A stretch of 22,969 nucleotides of DNA from Nymphaea colorata (taxonomy: Eukaryota; Streptophyta; Magnoliopsida; Nymphaeales; Nymphaeaceae): NCBI RefSeq assembly GCF_008831285.2, contig NW_022204514.1, positions 1-22,969 on the forward strand, in the 5' to 3' direction. The notes under the pieces were generated by a model. It was not told the DNA's origin. It saw only the letters and a program-made list of their open reading frames with translations, and ran no database searches. The position numbers and the translations under genes were made by a program. This document shows positions 20,269-22,969 of the stretch, one piece after another. Positions within the stretch are counted from its first letter, which is position 1. Every line of letters starts with the position of its first letter.

Positions 20269-21262
20269 GATGAATGATTATTATACTAAAATATTTTGAA
20301 ATGCGTAATTAAAGCAAGAACCTAAGCCGATTTTGACGCTGGTATAAGTTGTTGATCATCCACTGGCATAAATTAAGAAAAAATAAACTTCCCCACTGCT
20401 TAAATATACATGTTGCATGATAAAGCAAGATATTTCTAGTTATATTTGTCTTAGCTCTCCTAGGGATGCTCCTTATATGTTTTGCTCCTTATATGTTTTA
20501 CCATTTTTATTGTATGGGTGAATCGCTTGGTAAGCTTGAGGATGGTATAGAGCTAGCTGTTATATTCCTCGCTTGTAGAGTAGTGGCTCATCTAAAAGAA
20601 GATTTTAGCACACCCTTCGTGTTGATTGGCAGAAAATCCTTCCATATATGCCTTCCCTCCTATTAATCCGAAGTTCAACATCCACTAACGATGAGAATCA
20701 GCTAAGATAGATGGCTACGAACCCATCTGCCAAATTTCTCATATAGATAGTGAGACTAAGCGCCAGGATCTTATCTATGATTGCATTCGTAATTTCAAAA
20801 AAAACGTTAAACTTTATGCATAACCACTTGAGTTAGGAATGAAGCGATACAAAATCTTACCCAAATGCCTTTTTAGCTTTTGTTAATTTTAATTTTTTGT
20901 TTGAATAGGATGCTTATTAACTGCTGGAGCTTAGTCCATTAGATGGCATAGACGCAAATAACATAGGATCTCCCCCATTTATTTAAATTATTATCTTGGA
21001 AGACAGCTCGGATCAGGCTAACTTTCAGTGATTTCGCTTTTTCTTCGATTTATTATGGCACTAATCCCATATTTAACGAGAACCATTTTTTTTTTTCTCA
21101 AATAAACTGCATTTGCAAATGGAAAAAACATTCGATAAAAGCAAAGCTGGTCCAGCGCGTCAAGGAGGGGAAAGTGCTCTTTCTGAAGATGATCGTTTTT
21201 TCTATTTTAACCTTACCAGCTTAGAGATATAGGCGTTTTATCTGACTGATAATATTAGTCAG
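20269..21262. other. AT-rich spacer with a small open frame
   Basis: A 95-codon plus-strand frame at 20466-20753 encodes a hydrophobic start ('MLLICFAPYMFYHFYCMG') and a mixed remainder. It begins inside a 16-bp tandem duplication and has no promoter element, so I do not call it a gene. The rest is AT-rich with poly-T near 21090 and no feature. Confidence 0.35.
20468..20499. repeat. Perfect 16-bp tandem duplication
   Basis: GCTCCTTATATGTTTT occurs twice head to tail at 20468-20483 and 20484-20499 with no mismatch, indicating a recent slippage or repair event. The length is not a multiple of three, so it would shift any frame across it. Confidence 0.85.
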
Positions 21263-21269
21263 TTATAAT
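21263..21269 (+). promoter_or_regulatory. TTATAAT element upstream of the 21280 gene
   Basis: TTATAAT begins 17 bp before the ATG, as at 19514. Confidence 0.65.
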
Positions 21270-21279
21270 ATAAAGTTGA

Positions 21280-22020
21280 ATGAGAATCACACTCAACCTT
21301 TTGACGGTCTATCTTGTGCTGTTTTCTTGTTTGAATGGCAATAGCTGGCAGGGCACAGGTAACATGAGCTAGTCCAACATGACCATCATCAACAACTATA
21401 TTTCAACTCACTTAGACAAGAGTTTAAGATAAGGAGATCTATTTGGCTATTAAAGCGACAGAGGCAATTTCACTGCTGATGCCGAATCTTTTTCAAAATA
21501 TCTCAACGAGATCTGGGACCCAGCTTGGAATGTTTTCATTACCTATGTCACTGCTTAGGGAAAGGATACTGATACTGTGGTCTTCGGATACGCCTTTAGG
21601 GATCATTGGCTGTGGATCAACGGAATCAAGATGGACAATAATCACTATGTCAGTTTCGTTATCTGGAAGGATTACAACTGTGACCCGAAAAATTGGCAGA
21701 TATTAAACCCAGCAGCCCGTCAAATTCAAAGCACTTTTTCAACCGCAGCGCAAAGCCAAGTCAAGTCGACGCATAACAGCTTTAAAAGCCAGGCTGACTA
21801 TAACGATATTTGGGGCACAGCCTTTAAGTTCATGGGAGAACTGACAAAAAGCACTAATTCGGAATTCTATGGAGACAAAGCTTTTACAATCGTCATGACC
21901 CAGTACGCACGTTCATTCTTCTTTGCCCGATTCTGCGCAAAGGCCTACCATAATGATACTCTTGGAGTTTATGACAATTCAGGCGGCTGGGGAACGTACA
22001 TTCTTCTCGAAATGAGGTGA
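21280..22020 (+). CDS. Trp-rich secreted protein, family member 5 (246 aa, intact, telomere-proximal)
   Basis: ATG 21280 to TGA 22018-22020. A signal peptide (MRITLNLLTVYLVLFSCL) is followed by 'SWQGTGNMSQSNMT', 'LNEIWDPAWNVFITYV', 'DTDTVVFGYAFRDHWLWING', 'SFVIWKDYNCDPKNW', 'NDIWGTAF', 'GDKAFTIVMTQ', 'FARFCAKAYHND' and C-terminal 'LLEMR'. Four in-frame TAA/TAG lie in the first 95 codons, so a standard-code call would miss the N-terminal third. An AATAAA hexamer lies ~30 bp after the stop. This is the last gene before the telomere, under 0.9 kb away. Predicted secreted or surface protein; function unknown. Confidence 0.92.
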
Positions 22021-22885
22021 ATCATGATCCTTGATGATTATTACCCAATAAAAGTATTAAAAACTAATAATATGCAATAGTTGGATAAACTTGATTCAAT
22101 TTTACATTCATCTTAGGCATAGCTAATTTGAAAGAATTGCTACAAAATTTATTGCATTCTAATTCAAAGTACTCTAATTATCGAAAATTACTATGATTAA
22201 TACTTTTTTGTATAAGCACTTTAGCCTTAACCACTAAATAGAAGAAATCTAGTCAAAAATACCCCTTTAAACTATACCCATCATCCTCCCAGCACGTGAA
22301 AAAGGTTAAATCACTCACTTATCATCACAAGGTTCTAAGGAACCAAACCTATTAATCAACAAAAATACCCTCTAGGAAAACTGCTGACCTCATCTTCAGA
22401 AAACTCATAGAACACCCTTAAACCTAAGTCGCTACTATTAAAGCTAGCACTCTTAAAAAGCATAAATTGTACAAGAAATATACACCTACATCACCTGGAT
22501 GGAACATTCCCAACTATAGAAAGATTTAAAATATATTTGCAAAAAATTACCTTCGAAACTAATTTAGCTATTACATAAAAATGGTAAATCAATACATGAG
22601 CAAAGCTTATTCCAACTCCAAAACTGCTTTTCAAAAACTCAAGTCTGAACAAATACAACATGTTGGAAAAACGGGATGGCGGCAAAAGACCCAGACAAAT
22701 ATAACGGCTAAGCCATATCTGAACCTTGACCTAGAACGTATATTGTATTGTATTGATATCAAACGGGCACAAGGCCCGGACCTAGAACGTATAATTCTTG
22801 AAGATTTCAGCAAATTACATAACAACACTAATAAAATATAATATTGCCCTTTCCCTAGCTATAAATCAACAACAAACAGATAAAT
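22021..22885. other. Subtelomeric gene-poor region
   Basis: No complete gene is visible. An open frame from ATG 22581 ('MVNQYMSKAYSNSKTAFQ') has no TGA before the telomere and would read into the repeats, so it cannot be a complete gene. A 15-bp direct repeat lies at 22728-22742 and 22779-22793, next to GTATT repeats. It may be subtelomere-associated sequence. Confidence 0.5.
22728..22793. repeat. 15-bp direct repeat pair in subtelomere
   Basis: GACCTAGAACGTATA occurs at 22728-22742 and 22779-22793, start-to-start distance 51 bp. The intervening DNA contains TATTG repeats and a GGGC...GCCC inverted pair. It lies within 160 bp of the telomere. Confidence 0.7.
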
Positions 22886-22969
22886 GGGGTTGGGGTTGGG
22901 GTTGGGGTTGGGGTTGGGGTTGGGGGTTGGGGTTGGGTTGGGGTTGGGGTTGGGGTTGGGGTTGGGGTT
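22886..22969 (+). repeat. Telomere, (GGGGTT)n
   Basis: Eighty-four bases of GGGGTT run to the window end, with the G-rich strand oriented 5' to 3' outward as at a true chromosome end. One unit has five G's and one has three, at about 22922-22940. This is the Tetrahymena/oligohymenophorean-type repeat, not the TTTTGGGG of spirotrichs. It marks the right end of a macronuclear chromosome. No telomere is present at the left edge, so the chromosome continues there. Confidence 0.98.

Noticed and set aside
8359-22020. UGA read as Trp (all three stops reassigned)
   Set aside because: About 50 conserved Trp positions in five genes are all TGG, the 1,022-codon gene has no internal TGA, and all family members end at TGA.
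22330-22350. AACCAAACCT resembling the Tetrahymena chromosome breakage sequence
   Set aside because: Only a loose partial match, and such sites are removed from mature macronuclear ends.
1-22969. tRNA, rRNA, CRISPR, insertion sequence or transposase
   Set aside because: No cloverleaf-like sequence, rRNA core, spaced repeats or transposase motifs were seen; the genome is eukaryotic.

Overview
The window is the right-hand end of a ciliate macronuclear chromosome. From 22886 to the last base it is a TTGGGG telomere with the G-rich strand running 3' outward. The genes use a ciliate code: TAA and TAG occur many times inside long conserved frames, while only TGA ends them. About 50 Trp codons in the five better-preserved secreted paralogues are all TGG, so UGA is the real stop. 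Alignment columns mostly support UAR = Gln. Glu, as reported for some peritrichs, is not excluded. TTGGGG repeats with this code suggest an oligohymenophorean-type ciliate, but base composition looks less AT-rich than Tetrahymena or Paramecium, and I do not name a genus. ORF calls made with the standard code badly truncate these genes, so the coordinates here were re-read with TGA as the only stop.

Layout. 1-6530: two minus-strand coiled-coil + SPRY-like genes. The one at 3449-6517 is intact and about 1,022 residues long. The one at 116-2064 is a decayed paralogue. Their 3' ends, with flanking DNA, are nearly identical although the rest has diverged. 2930-12000, minus strand: copies of a Trp-rich secreted protein family. 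Two copies are intact (8359-9099 and 11232-11954) and three are relics (about 2930-3350, 7512-7992 and 10583-10983). 12000-16900: AT-rich DNA with weak coding fragments and one convincing four-pass membrane protein gene at 14343 on the plus strand, whose tail is split between two frames. 17042-22020, plus strand: three more secreted-family members, one with a shifted C-terminus. 22021-22885: gene-poor subtelomere, then the telomere.

The main theme is a subtelomeric, expanding and decaying family of secreted proteins of about 240-251 residues, found in opposite orientations on the two sides of the membrane-protein gene. Each has a signal peptide, paired N-M-[ST] sequons, a DPAWN motif, a GYAF..HW.W core, a WKDYNC motif, an [RF].CAK-type Cys and a C-terminal [LM]QMR. 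Each sits behind a TTATAAT element 17-19 bp before its ATG. This resembles subtelomeric surface-antigen families of protists in organisation, but I do not recognise the family itself and its function is unknown.

Caution: with one stop codon, open frames of 100-150 codons arise often by chance in AT-rich DNA. Many small ORFs are therefore listed with low confidence or rejected.
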